A stretch of 64,000 nt of DNA, taken from assembly GCA_013396755.1 (NCBI GenBank), contig VWZF01005819.1, positions 275,340 through 339,339 of the forward strand. The letters are read 5' to 3'. Under the pieces are notes generated by a model, which worked only from the letters and a program-made list of their open reading frames with translations, searched no databases and had not been told where the DNA came from. Source of the DNA: Sclerurus mexicanus. Its lineage: Eukaryota > Chordata > Aves > Passeriformes > Furnariidae. Each line of letters starts with the position of its first letter. The first letter of the stretch is position 1. Of this stretch, positions 34,673 to 45,900 are shown one piece after another. The translations under genes were made by a program, and so were the position numbers.

Positions 34673-36519
34673 CAGTGGTGAAAGAAGCACATATCTCGCA
34701 AGGTTTGGGAGCAGACAGGGGTCCCACAACTCTATTGCAGATGCTCATTTTCTGACCTTTTTTTTCCCCCCAAAGAAACCCACTGGGAGTTAACTTAGAT
34801 TTGCCCAATTCTGCATTGTTGCTTTTGAGCCTCAGGAAGGTTTTCCCAGTCTTGTGCCACAGCTCTGTTGCTTTGCACTTGCTGCTTGGCTCTTCCTCAG
34901 AGCGATGCTTCCCTGGGCTCTCCCACATCCCAGGTAAGTGCCGTGTCCCTGGGGCTGCTGCTGTGCCTGTTTGAACAAAACATCCATCCAGGGCTCAGGA
35001 AGGACTGGGATAATCACTGCATACTGTTGTCATAACCACTGGTTTTCATTTTCCCTGGGAGAGAGATACACTGGCAGAGAATTTACTTGAGCAGCCCTTT
35101 GTTTCGGGGTAAATTTGGTTCATCTCAGCTTCTTCCAGGTGGAGCAGGTTGTTTTTTAGCTCCTGTACTTCCTCACATCACCTGCATTCTGACAGAATGA
35201 TTGCAACGTTCTTTCCCGTTCCCTCTGGCAACCAGATTGCTTTTATATATATTTAAATCCACAATGACCTTTTTGGTAGAGCTTTTGATACTTCCTCCAG
35301 TACTGCCCTCATCATCCACTCTGTGCTGCTGTTCAGGGAAATGAAAATCTGGTACTTTTCCGTGTCTGTTCATCCCGTGGAAGGGATGACCTCCCCATGC
35401 CTGGTCACAAGATCTCTTCGTGACATCATTCTGCATTTTACCTCGTGGGAAACCTCAGCCAGGCTGGTGGGGGGGAGCAGCTTCAGTTTTGAAATCAGTA
35501 ATGGTATGTATGAGACAGAAAATGCCTGTTTAGCCTTTTCTGCTGCTTCAGATGATGGATGGCAAAATATTTTCCACTTCTGGTGAGGATTTAACCCATT
35601 TGCATTTACTCTCTAGACAGATCTAGGGCACATCATGTGGGGAATTTTGGCGTGTTCACATGGCTGAACATAAATTGTTAGTCAGCAGCAAAATATCACC
35701 AGGTTGTCGAGGCAAGGGTGAGGTTGGCAAGGCAAGACACCCCAGCACAACATTTAAATAATATTTGGTAGGTATCCCTTCAGTTCAGCTGTCACCTGGT
35801 GATCTGAGTTCAGAAACTCTAATTGTTCCAATTTTGCTGCCTTTCCATTCGACCTGCCCGCCCTAAACTTTCCGTGCGTGTTCCCAGGTGTGTTTTCCGG
35901 CACAAAATGTCCGATCCCCTTTCCAGGAGCAGCTTTGGACTCGTGGCGTTCCCACAGCACGACGGGCAGTGTCCTGATGGGCTGCAAGTACCCAAATGCC
36001 ACGTCCTGCAGAGCTTTGGTGTCTGTCCTGGGAACACCCTCACCCTCCAGCTGTCCAGCACGTGCAAGGACGAGCGAGAGGCTCGTGGGTGCCAGGTGGG
36101 ACAGCCCAGTGCTGGCACTGCAGCTGGCTTATGTTGTGCAGCTCTTTATGTGCCCCCTTTTCTGTTTTCCTGTCCCTTTGGCATCACTTTTGTCCCCTTG
36201 CTCCCCCAGTGAAGCTTTAGGTTTCCCGGGGACACCTGGAGCTCCCACTCCAGCCCCTGTGCCACCCTGCCCGTCCCTTGTCCCCACGGACCCACCTGGT
36301 GCTGCCCAGAGAAGGGGTGTGTGTGTTTAGACTGGGAAAGGTGGGAGGTCCGCGTGGTGCTCCTGGGTCAGCCCTGGGTGTCCTTGCCAGGGCACCGAAG
36401 GGTCTCTGCTGAGGGCTCCGCTCAGAAGTGTTACCTCCTGCCGTGGGGAGCCTGCCTCCCTGTAAAGAAGGGCTTTGGCCGGCCCTTAGTTAGTAAGCAG
36501 CATTGTATGGGAGGGCTTG

Positions 36520-37738
36520 TGATTGCTGTGGGGTCTGTGGGGGCTGTGGGGTCTGTGGGGTCTGTGGGGTCTGTGGGGTCTGTGAGGGCTGTGNNNNNNN
36601 NNNNNNNNNNNNNNNNNNNNNNNNNNNNNNNNNNNNNNNNNNNNNNNNNNNNNNNNNNNNNNNNNNNNNNNNNNNNNNNNNNNNNNNNNNNNNNNNNNNN
36701 NNNNNNNNNNNNNNNNNNNNNNNNNNNNNNNNNNNNNNNNNNNNNNNNNNNNNNNNNNNNNNNNNNNNNNNNNNNNNNNNNNNNNNNNNNNNNNNNNNNN
36801 NNNNNNNNNNNNNNNNNNNNNNNNNNNNNNNNNNNNNNNNNNNNNNNNNNNNNNNNNNNNNNNNNNNNNNNNNNNNNNNNNNNNNNNNNNNNNNNNNNNN
36901 NNNNNNNNNNNNNNNNNNNNNNNNNNNNNNNNNNNNNNNNNNNNNNNNNNNNNNNNNNNNNNNNNNNNNNNNNNNNNNNNNNNNNNNNNNNNNNNNNNNN
37001 NNNNNNNNNNNNNNNNNNNNNNNNNNNNNNNNNNNNNNNNNNNNNNNNNNNNNNNNNNNNNNNNNNNNNNNNNNNNNNNNNNNNNNNNNNNNNNNNNNNN
37101 NNNNNNNNNNNNNNNNNNNNNNNNNNNNNNNNNNNNNNNNNNNNNNNNNNNNNNNNNNNNNNNNNNNNNNNNNNNNNNNNNNNNNNNNNNNNNNNNNNNN
37201 NNNNNNNNNNNNNNNNNNNNNNNNNNNNNNNNNNNNNNNNNNNNNNNNNNNNNNNNNNNNNNNNNNNNNNNNNNNNNNNNNNNNNNNNNNNNNNNNNNNN
37301 NNNNNNNNNNNNNNNNNNNNNNNNNNNNNNNNNNNNNNNNNNNNNNNNNNNNNNNNNNNNNNNNNNNNNNNNNNNNNNNNNNNNNNNNNNNNNNNNNNNN
37401 NNNNNNNNNNNNNNNNNNNNNNNNNNNNNNNNNNNNNNNNNNNNNNNNNNNNNNNNNNNNNNNNNNNNNNNNNNNNNNNNNNNGTGAGGGCTGTGGGGGC
37501 TGTGAGGGCTGTGGGGTCTGTGAGGGCTGTGAGGGCTGTGGGGGCTGTGAGGGCTGTGGGGTCTGTGTGGTCTCTCGGGGCTCTGGGGAATTCAGTGCTG
37601 TGCGAGCTGTGGGGTCCATGAGGGGCTGTGAGGTTTGTGAGGGTTACGGGATCTCTGAGGGCTGTGGGGGCTGTGAGGGGCCGTGAAAGCTGTGGGGACT
37701 GTGATGACTGTGAGGTTTGTGAGGGTTATGGGGTTTTG
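36520..37738 (+). repeat. G-rich minisatellite of 9-10 base units interrupted by the gap
   Basis: On both sides of the gap the sequence is a tandem of 'ctgtggggt' and 'ctgtgaggg' units (for example 36530-36593 and 37484-37570), decaying into imperfect units up to about 37735. It has many short G-runs on the + strand. The array presumably continues through the unsequenced part. Confidence 0.88.
36594..37483. other. Assembly gap of 890 Ns
   Basis: A run of Ns lies inside the G-rich minisatellite. The length may be an estimate, and nothing can be annotated within it. Confidence 0.99.
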
Positions 37739-37883
37739 GAGGGCTCTGGGGTCCCTGAGGGTTTTAGGGTCAGTCTGTGAGGGCTCTGGGGTCCCTGAGG
37801 GTTTTAGGGTCAGTCTGTGAGGGCTCTGGGGTCCCTGAGGGTTTTAGGGTCAGTCTGTGAGGGCTCTGGGGTCCCTGAGGGTT
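37739..37883 (+). repeat. 40-bp tandem repeat, 3.6 copies
   Basis: A 40-bp unit that begins 'gagggctctggggtccctga' occurs at 37739-37778, 37779-37818 and 37819-37858, then a partial copy to 37883. The three full copies look identical, which suggests recent expansion. It abuts the shorter-unit array. Confidence 0.92.
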
Positions 37884-40800
37884 GTGGGGTCTGGGGTCTG
37901 TGGGGGTATTGGTGCCCATGTGGGGCTGTGGGGCTGTGAAGGGTTATGGTGTCTGTGGGGGTATTGGAGCCCATGGGGGGCTGTGAAAACCCTTCCATGA
38001 TCTTCTCTGCCTTCTGAAACAAAACACCCTAACTTCTCTGAAATGATCTGGTCTTGCTCTGGAGGGATGAGAAACTGAAAAATGAGGAGCAGAAAGGGAA
38101 GTAAATGCTTCCCTTTCAAATTTTACATTTCAAAGCAAATTTTCTTATTTTTTTTCCCTAAAGGATCATATATAGAGGTAGTCTGAGTCCTCTTTCTTAG
38201 CAATTTGGAAGCAACCATTCGCTGTATAAGGAAATGCACACTTGGCAACCTGTTCACTGGTTTTCCTTCTCTCAGCTTTGCCCTGTTCCTTCAGTGGATG
38301 CATCAAAATCCTGAGTGGCTTTAGACATTTCTCTTGTTGAGAATGGAAATCCCGTGCTCTTTGCAGTCACTGGGTGTGCCTGGGAAGGTCACGGGCTGGC
38401 GGTGTGTGGTAGCAGTGATGGGTAGAAGCCATTTTTCAGAAGGATAAATATTGCAAAGAAAACATAACTTTATTTAGTGTCATTTAGCACAAAAGGGCAA
38501 GGGGAACAAGTTGCAGGACTCTTGGTCTTGGGAAGGAGGGTGATCTGTGGGAACCTTTCAATTTATGAGGAGACTTGTCGTGTTAACAAAGTCAGACCAG
38601 CCCAGACTGATGTGCAGGGCCAGGCATGGCAGGACAAGGACCTCAAGGAAGTAATTTTCTGCGTCTGCATGCATTTAACAAGTGTGCCTGCTTTCAAATC
38701 TCACATTTCCTCCCACTCCCACCAAGGAGCATAATTCCAGGGATGTGCTGAGCCCTCCAGCCATGACTGCTGTTGGTTCCCAGGCTCTGGTTTCCTTCCA
38801 GCCTGGACCTGATGAGTTCTGGTTAACGAGCGTCCTGCCCCTGACAGGACAGTTTTCCTTAGAGGTTTTATTTTCCAGGCTCCAGTGTGGCTGCTTTAGG
38901 GTAAGCATCGTGCCCCCAGTGGGACTGCTGTCCTGCCTTCTGGTGGTCCTCCTGGCGGCCTGTCAGGTGTGGCAGACACGAGGGGCAGAAGCCAGCGGGG
39001 AGAGTTTCATCTGAGAGGGACTGGAAACATTTCCAGGACTTTTTGGAGCCAATCTGTTGTTGTTTCTCACTGGATTGGCAGTGGCTCTGAGGTGCTGAGG
39101 TACCTGTTGCCCTGCGATGATCTCCGTGTGCTCAACCTGGCCACCATCTCAGTAACCCACCTTCTCTGGAGAGGCCAGTCAACATTTCCACAGGCAGGAA
39201 GGGGTTCAGATTTACCAGCTCTTACTCCTTCAGCTGTGGTTTTTGCAGTCCTGAAAGTCCCTTTTCTGCACCAAAAAGCTTGTTGCTGCTGCGGTCCTGA
39301 GCCGGACGGACACTGTCACATCACCTGGGGCAGATGAGGAGCTGTGGGGCCCCACAACCTCACGTAGCACTCTTTTTAAAAGGAAAACAATATAAAATAT
39401 TCCCCAAAATGTGTTCTGAGCTGTCATCAAGCTTTCTTCTCCTCCTCCACCCCCAGGTGGTGTGTCCTTTCTGGAGCTGTAGAGCCACGGTGGGGTGTTT
39501 TCCTCAGTTCTTTGCGTTTCATGGGGCTAGGCTGGCAGGACACACCATTACTATACCAATTCCTTAAACCTCAATTTCTTCATTTCTTAACTATTCCTGA
39601 TGATCTAGGAGATCTCTGCACAAGCTATTCCTGGCTCACCCCTGTCCCAGGACCTTTCCTGTGGCAGCAGAGCAATTGCTCCATGGTTTTGTCTTCAGTT
39701 ACCCCCGAGGCCAGCACACAATTCGGGATGCCTTTGTGACACGAATATCCCCAGCAGCACAGCGGTGGCCAGGGATATCTGTCATCCCACATGACAAAGC
39801 AAGCTGTTTCTCCGCTGGTGACAGGGGCACGCAGATTCCTTGGGAACTGCAGTGAGGAGATAAGGTATCAGTGAATCCTGCTTCTCACAACCAGCCAGTC
39901 CAAAACTCACCGAGTCAAAGGGCAATGCTGAACGTGACCTTGAAGTGATGACGCAGAACATGCTCAGCACTAACTGGAATGTTAACCCTTGGATTAGGGG
40001 TGCATGAAAGAAGAGAGCTGGGACAGCAAATGTCAGAGGTGACCCCGGCCTTAAATTCCCACCAAAATGCATGGATTCTGGAAGGAGAAAGGGGCATGGC
40101 TGGTTGGATCTTTCCTCTCCCCTGCCATCATCATCTGAGGGATGGAGCGAGTCACATTTTTTGGGAGGAGCAAACTGTCAAAACCCTCTGGACAAAGCAT
40201 GCTTTAACACCTGGTGAACTTATCCAGACCTATCTGGGACCTGAAAGGAAAACAGATGGAGTTTGCTGGGTTTTTAATAAATTTTTAATAAATAAAAATG
40301 CATCAATAGAAAGTATTTGACACTTAAAATGCAATCCTGTTTTAAAATTCTTCTAGTGGATTTTAGAAGCCCTGCAGCCCACCCTTCCATGAGGATTAGG
40401 AGTCATGGCCAGACTGGGAAGCAGCCATCATTCCACGGGCTGGTCAAGCTGTGATGAAGCAAAGAGGAGGAAAAGCGTCCCGTGCCCGAATGCCTCGTGC
40501 ACCAGAGCTGATCAGTGCAACCCTGGAAAGGTTATTTTAGAGAGGCAGGTGCTCTCCATAACTCAACATAAACACAACAGGGAAAAAAGAATTCCCTCAC
40601 CTCCTCGTGGGGTGGAAATTATTGATTGGTTTCTTCTTATCTTGTGCAGTGCTTGACTCACAGGCTTATAACAGCAACAATTTCCAAGCTGAACTTTTCA
40701 GCTTCGAACAGGTCTGGAGCTGGGACACATTCCTCTGGCAGCTGGAACAGGTGAGGAAACTCAGGTAAGTTTGCATGAGATTCCACTGGGACTCCATAGG

Positions 40801-41317
40801 ATCAACCTTTGTTTCTTTTAGTATTATTTGGGTTGAATCAGTTGGATAATCAAAAGTGTAACTGTGTATTGTGCTGATGTGTCTGAGGCTGCTGCTGCGA
40901 TATGGATTATCCAAGTGTAGCTGCCAATGTCATGCTTGGAGTAGCAAAAAGGAGGAGGGAAACCTGTAATATTAGAGGTTTGTTGCCACTAGCATATTTG
41001 CTGTGTGAAATTCAGCCCTGATTACAACTGCTGTAGCTCACCATGGCAAAAGAAGTTGATAAGAAAGGTCACCTAGAGCTAGTCTAGGTGACCACTTGGC
41101 TCTCTGGTGGCATTTTTCATTGCAACCTTGCCAAGACCATGCATGCTCTCTTCAGCAGTTGTTTTCTGCAGGTTCATTGTTTCCAGGGCACATTATCTGT
41201 CAGGAATAGCTTGAAGGCAGGAGCTTTCCCAAGCCCCATGACAAGAAAACGTTACCACCAGGAAAATCAGGGGCTCTGCCTCACCCTTCCCTTTCTAATC
41301 ACAGAACCATCACAAAC

Positions 41318-41690
41318 TGATGGAATGGTTTGGGTTGGAAGGGACCTTAAAGATCATGTCCTTCCAACCCCCATGAGCAGGGACACCTCCCACCAGCCCA
41401 GGGTGTTCCAAGCCCCGTCCAACCTGGCCTTGGACACTCCCAGGGATCCAGGGGCAGCCACAGCTTCTCTGGGCACCCTGTGCCAGGGCCTGCCCACCCT
41501 CCCAGGGAAGGATTCCTTCCCAATATCCCAGCCAGCCCTGCTCTCTGGCACTGGGAAGCCATTCCCTGTGTCCTGTCCCTCCAAGCCCTGTCCCCAGTCC
41601 CTCTCCAGCTCTCCTGGAGCCCCTTTAGGCACTGCAAGGGGCTCTCAGGTCTCCCTGGAGCCTTCTCTTCTCCAGGGTGTCCATCTTCCC
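41318..41690 (-). repeat. CR1 LINE 3' end (long copy)
   Basis: It runs from 'ggaatggtttgggttggaag' through 'ggccttggacactcccaggg', 'ccatt' and 'ccctgtgtcctgtccctcca' to 'ctggagccttctcttctcca'. It ends about 90 bases before the candidate ASAH2 promoter. Confidence 0.92.
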
Positions 41691-41782
41691 CACCTCCCTT
41701 CTGTGACAGTCGGGCCCCAGCAGTGCCAATGCCACAGGCTGCCTGGAGCCATGTCCAGGTGAGCTGGGGGCATCCCCAAGAA

Positions 41783-41869
41783 TATAAAGACTCCCCACCA
41801 GCCTAAACAAGGAACCAGTCCTTTGGGCTGACTCATGGTTGGGTCACAGGCAGAGTAACGGGATCAGCA
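41783..41869 (+). promoter_or_regulatory. ASAH2: Candidate TATA promoter and non-coding first exon of ASAH2
   Basis: TATAAA lies at 41783-41788. About 30 bases later a possible start (about 41814) precedes a 'gtaagt' donor with GT at 41870-41871. An AP-1-like TGACTCA lies near 41830. The ASAH2 coding exon begins with a strong acceptor at 42769-42770, so a leader exon upstream is required, and this is the best candidate I see. The base before the donor is A rather than G, and one short uORF is present. Inference only. Confidence 0.3.
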
Positions 41870-42770
41870 GTAAGTTTTATCCACTCTGACTTCTAAGGAC
41901 ACATGGAAACATGCAAAGCTGTTCTAAAGGTTTATTTCTGTCTTGTTGAGGTACTTACAGGAAGGGCTAAAGGCACATCTTAGCTCTAAGTGTCACTTCT
42001 CACCAAACAAGACTGAGCTCTTGGACACAACTCTGAGCTGCCAGAGCAGGACAAATCAGAGAGTGAAACACCGTATTTTCCCATAACGATATTTTACCTA
42101 TTTTTTCTTGTTAATCTTTGACCCAAAATAAAGCTCTGTCCAAGAAGGAAGAACAATATCCAAAAATCAAACCCAAAGAGCTCTGCATACACTGAAGAAA
42201 TCCAGCATCTATACATAGGCTCTTATCTTGGAAAGCTGCCACAGCCAGCACTTTTTCCAGCCAGGGCAGAACTGCACTTGGACCTGTGATGGGCTGTGCT
42301 TTCCTCATGCTTAGTTTCCTAAACTGACCTTTATCATGGAAACAACATTGTTTTTCTTACATGCTCTGAGCACGTGAGCAGCAGAAAAGCTGTGAGGCTT
42401 CAAGCTGCAGCATCTCCTTCAGGTGCTCAGTGAGTGTAGGGTCTGGTGGAATAATGTGGGGTTTGTTTAAATGATTTCTTGGGAAGGGTGAGCAAAGTGT
42501 CCTGGGAAATGTGGGGTCGGTAATTTGGGTGCTCATCCTATCAGGCCTCGTGACAGGGACTGATTGCTGCTCAGAGGAGATATATTTTTGCTGTCTTAAG
42601 CAGATCGAAAGGTAGATCTCCACTTCCCATCCTTATCTCCACTGCTGCCTGTTCTGACACTGGGACGGGGGACACAAACCCTCAACAGCTCTTTGAGGGA
42701 GCAGTGTGTGCTCTGGGTGGGCTGTGCCTGACACTGGCACTGTCCCACCTCTCCCTTTCTGCTTTCACAG

Positions 42771-42907
42771 TGCCCTCACCATGTGTGGAAAGAGGTCCAA
42801 GTGCTCCTTCTCCCGCCTGGAGGTGATCCTCATCGTCTGCCTGGTGCTGATGACAGTGCTGACCGTGGTGCTCCTCGTCTTCCACTTCCTCCCCAAACCC
42901 AGCAATG
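42771..42907 (+). CDS. ASAH2: ASAH2 exon 1 (10-nt leader, start codon, signal anchor)
   Basis: The acceptor 'ctccctttctgctttcacag' ends at 42770, and ATG at 42781 has A at -3. It encodes MCGKRSKCSFSRLEVILIVC and onward to PKPSN, 42 codons plus one base. The proposed donor is 'caatg|gcaagt' (GC at 42908-42909). It is the only nearby good donor that leaves the one base needed by exon 2. Reading on without splicing stops at 42981. Confidence 0.82.
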
Positions 42908-45900
42908 GCAAGTTGAGCTGTTTCAGTCCCACCATCACACCCCGCTCCAGTGTGTGTGCCCAGTGCGGTCATTCAAATTGAAAAGACACAGATAGAGAGT
43001 CCCTGGGCCACTTCTGGGCCTTCATCACCATCTCTGTGCATGGTCCTTTTGCCCAGCCGCAGCAGGGTACTGGCTGGTGGTCAAACCAGCACGAGCATCT
43101 CTCCAGGCATGGATGCACAGCCTCGGGGGTGGTGGGGCTGCAGGGATCCACACACCCTCCCTCCACTGCCTCTGCAGAGCCGCTCACTCCCAGCACCTCA
43201 CCAAGGGGCTTCAGGGCTGTGACAATCCCATCACACCCATTTATGCCCCCAACCCCATCACCAGGCACGGTGCAGGTGATGGGAACTGCCCCAAGTTAAC
43301 TGTGCCTCTGGACAGGGCATCACCTGACAGGCCATCAGTGGGACCTCCCAGCTTCTAGACTGTGATCTCAAACTGGATGTGGCTCACACTTTCTTCATGT
43401 TTTTAGGTTGTAACACTTAAGAGTTCTGTGCAAGTGATTCCCCTCTGTGTCATAGCTCTTGGAGGAGGAAGAAGAGGAGGAGGTGGAAGAAGGGTAGTTT
43501 TAATGGGTGGCCCAGTTCACTGATGAGTTTAAATCATTGAAATGTCAAGTCTGTGGCTGCCGTGAGGGTTTCACTCCTCCTCTGGTTTCAGTGACAGCCT
43601 AGGAAAGGTCTCCCCTTCTCCCGCTGTCCTGCCTTGAGAGGCAGCAGCTGCCTGGGGAAGGAAGGCTGTGGGAACAGAGCAGGCACATACAGAAATACTG
43701 AATGTTTGCCCACAGTGTTATCTCAGCCTCCAGTGATCTGGGGCTCTGCGATTTCCTGAGATGCAGATAACCTTTTTAATCTATTATTATTTGATAGCCC
43801 TCAGTGGCTTTTCTTCCATGAGTTTGTCCATCCTGTAAGGATTTCTGCACCTTCACGATGGCTGGGGTGAGACACAATCTCCTGCAGGAGTACTTTTCCT
43901 CCCATTTGCCTGGAGATCATTGTCCAGAGATGCTTTTCTCTTCTTTGAGCTTCAGCTGGCTCTACTTCAATTTTTTTGAGGAGGACCAGGGTACCAGCAC
44001 TGGATGCAGGATATATTTGAGGCACCAGGGAAACATGTGGATATTTTTTCTTCTCTAGTCCTTCCCAGTAGTTCCTGACATGCCATTCCCTTTTTCTTAC
44101 CACTGCTGAGCTGAATTTTGTGTGCAAAACAGCACCTGCCCCCTTGGATTTGGTTCCTGTGTGGCACTGATGGCTTGGAGAGTTTAACTGGGCTTATTTC
44201 CCCCTCACTGAGCATCATCACACATTTTCCGTAGTCCATGGGCCCCACCTTCTGAGCTCCCTCTGTAGTTCTTCATGCCTGGTCCACCCTTTGCCACCCC
44301 AAAAGCCTGAACAGCCTCAGCACACTTGGACCACGCTGACAGCCCAAGCAGATCACCCAGCTAGACCCCCTTGCCCACAGGCCTGCTGAGTCCTCTGGGG
44401 ATGTTGAGCAGCTTTCAGGTGTGGGTTCTCCTGGAGAAGGCTGGGTTGCCTCTTTTGTCTCTGATTCTGCTCACTCATGTGCCCACTGATCTGCTATTGA
44501 TTGTCCTTACAGATTCCAGCGCCGTATCAGAAACAGCAAACTACTTACTGGGTGTAGGTCGAGCTGACTGCACGGGGCCAGTGGCACAAGTTCCTCTGGT
44601 GAGCTGGGGGAACTGAACATGGGCTTGGCAAAATACTGATTTTCCAACACCTAACAGTACTTTTGGCAGGATTTCTGGTTTAGAGCCTCTGCCTTGCCAA
44701 ATGTGTGTCATCTTCAAACGTTAGGTGAAATTTCTTTGAGGCTTGGAGCAACCTGGTCCAATGGAGGGTGCTCTTGTCCATGGCAGTGGGTGGGAATGAG
44801 ATGAACTTTAAGGTCCCTTCCAACCCAAGCCATTCAATGATTCTCACAATCACAGGGCAGCACAGAATTGCAGCCCTGAGTGTTTGTATGTTGAGTGAGT
44901 TCTCTGATGCTCTGGCAAATCTACTCAGAAAAGTCCACGCAGACGAACACACCACTCAGCATTTTGTCCGCATGAACTTGACGGAGCTCTTCCCTTCCAG
45001 ATGGGATATGCCAACCCAGACCAGGTGGGTGGTGGGCTTCTCACACACCTCTACAGCCGAGCCTTCATCGTGGCAGACCTTGCTGACTCCAAGAGGGTGG
45101 TGTTCGTCAGCGCCGACATAGGAATGATGTCCCAGAGAGTGAGGATGGAGGTACGTGGCTGGAAATGAGTGGGTTGTTGCTGGTATTTGCATTGGGGTTA
45201 TAGTTTATTTAGGGTTATATAACAATAATCACCATTAAATAATATCAAACATTGCAGCACGTTGGCCCTTTGCTTTGGGATTTCCTTACAGCACCATCTT
45301 AGAGGGACGCTGTGCCTCTGAGGAAAAGGAGCTTTTAATCCCTCAGCAAGTGAGACTGGACTTTGCCCATGCGTCTCTCACTGGAAAAATTATCAGGAGT
45401 GCATTGGAATCAGAGTATGTTATCATGGTGATTGTGTAATATTGGGTCTCCAGCACCAGAGAGGAGAGAAGGAGATGCTGGAGAACTGTGGACTCCCTGG
45501 ATGGTCTGGGATTCACTTGGCCACAGAGGTCTTCACTTACCAGCTTTTGTCCCTTTGAGGCTTTTGCCAAGTCAGCATCCACTTGTGCCACTGATGTGGG
45601 AATGTCAGGCAGAAGAAAGGAGTGAGGAGGATGAATCGCTGGGTATTTTACAAGGTCTGGCACAAATCTCTACAGCCTTTGGGGATGGAAAAGGCTTTTT
45701 CAGGACCACCTCCTTCCTCTTAGGTGCTCAAGAGACTGAAGAGCAAGTACGGTGACCTGTACCAGCAGGACAACGTCATCCTCAGCGGCACCCACACGCA
45801 CTCGGGGCCCGGGGGATACTTCCAGTACACCCTCTTCTGGATCACGAGCAAAGGGCTCATCAGGCCATCCCTCAATGCTATCATCAATGGCATTGTGAAG

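Larger units (their letters stand above)
32441..41780. other. Intergenic region between SGMS1 and ASAH2
   Basis: About 9.3 kb with no recognisable coding exon on either strand. It contains CR1 pieces at 33645, 34580 and 41318, a G-rich minisatellite with a large gap (36520-37883), and a tandem pair of AATAAA at about 40276-40296 with no gene to which I can assign it. Open frames here are short or CR1-derived. Confidence 0.65.

Noticed and set aside
36321..37621. Very long open frames on both strands across 36.3-37.6 kb
   Set aside because: They consist mostly of the N gap and minisatellite units, which happen to lack stops.
37739..37883. Telomere-like sequence in the 40-bp repeat
   Set aside because: The unit has 'gggttttaggg' once per 40 bases, not TTAGGG tandems.
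40261..40310. Tandem AATAAA as evidence of another + strand gene
   Set aside because: No exon, acceptor with coding continuation or family similarity was found upstream between 38 and 40 kb. AT-rich hexamers are expected by chance.
41088..41762. 224-codon open frame on the + strand
   Set aside because: Most of it is the antisense of a CR1 3' end, a region that is non-coding in the element.
42706..42780. N-terminal extension of ASAH2 upstream of 42781
   Set aside because: It would start at GTG and cross a strong splice acceptor ending at 42770. The ATG at 42781 has a good context.
43036..43358. Open frames in ASAH2 intron 1 as a missing mucin-box exon
   Set aside because: They are not Ser/Thr-dominated repeats, and no acceptor/donor pair in the right phase was evident. 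The constant residue offset needs no extra exon, but transcript data should decide.
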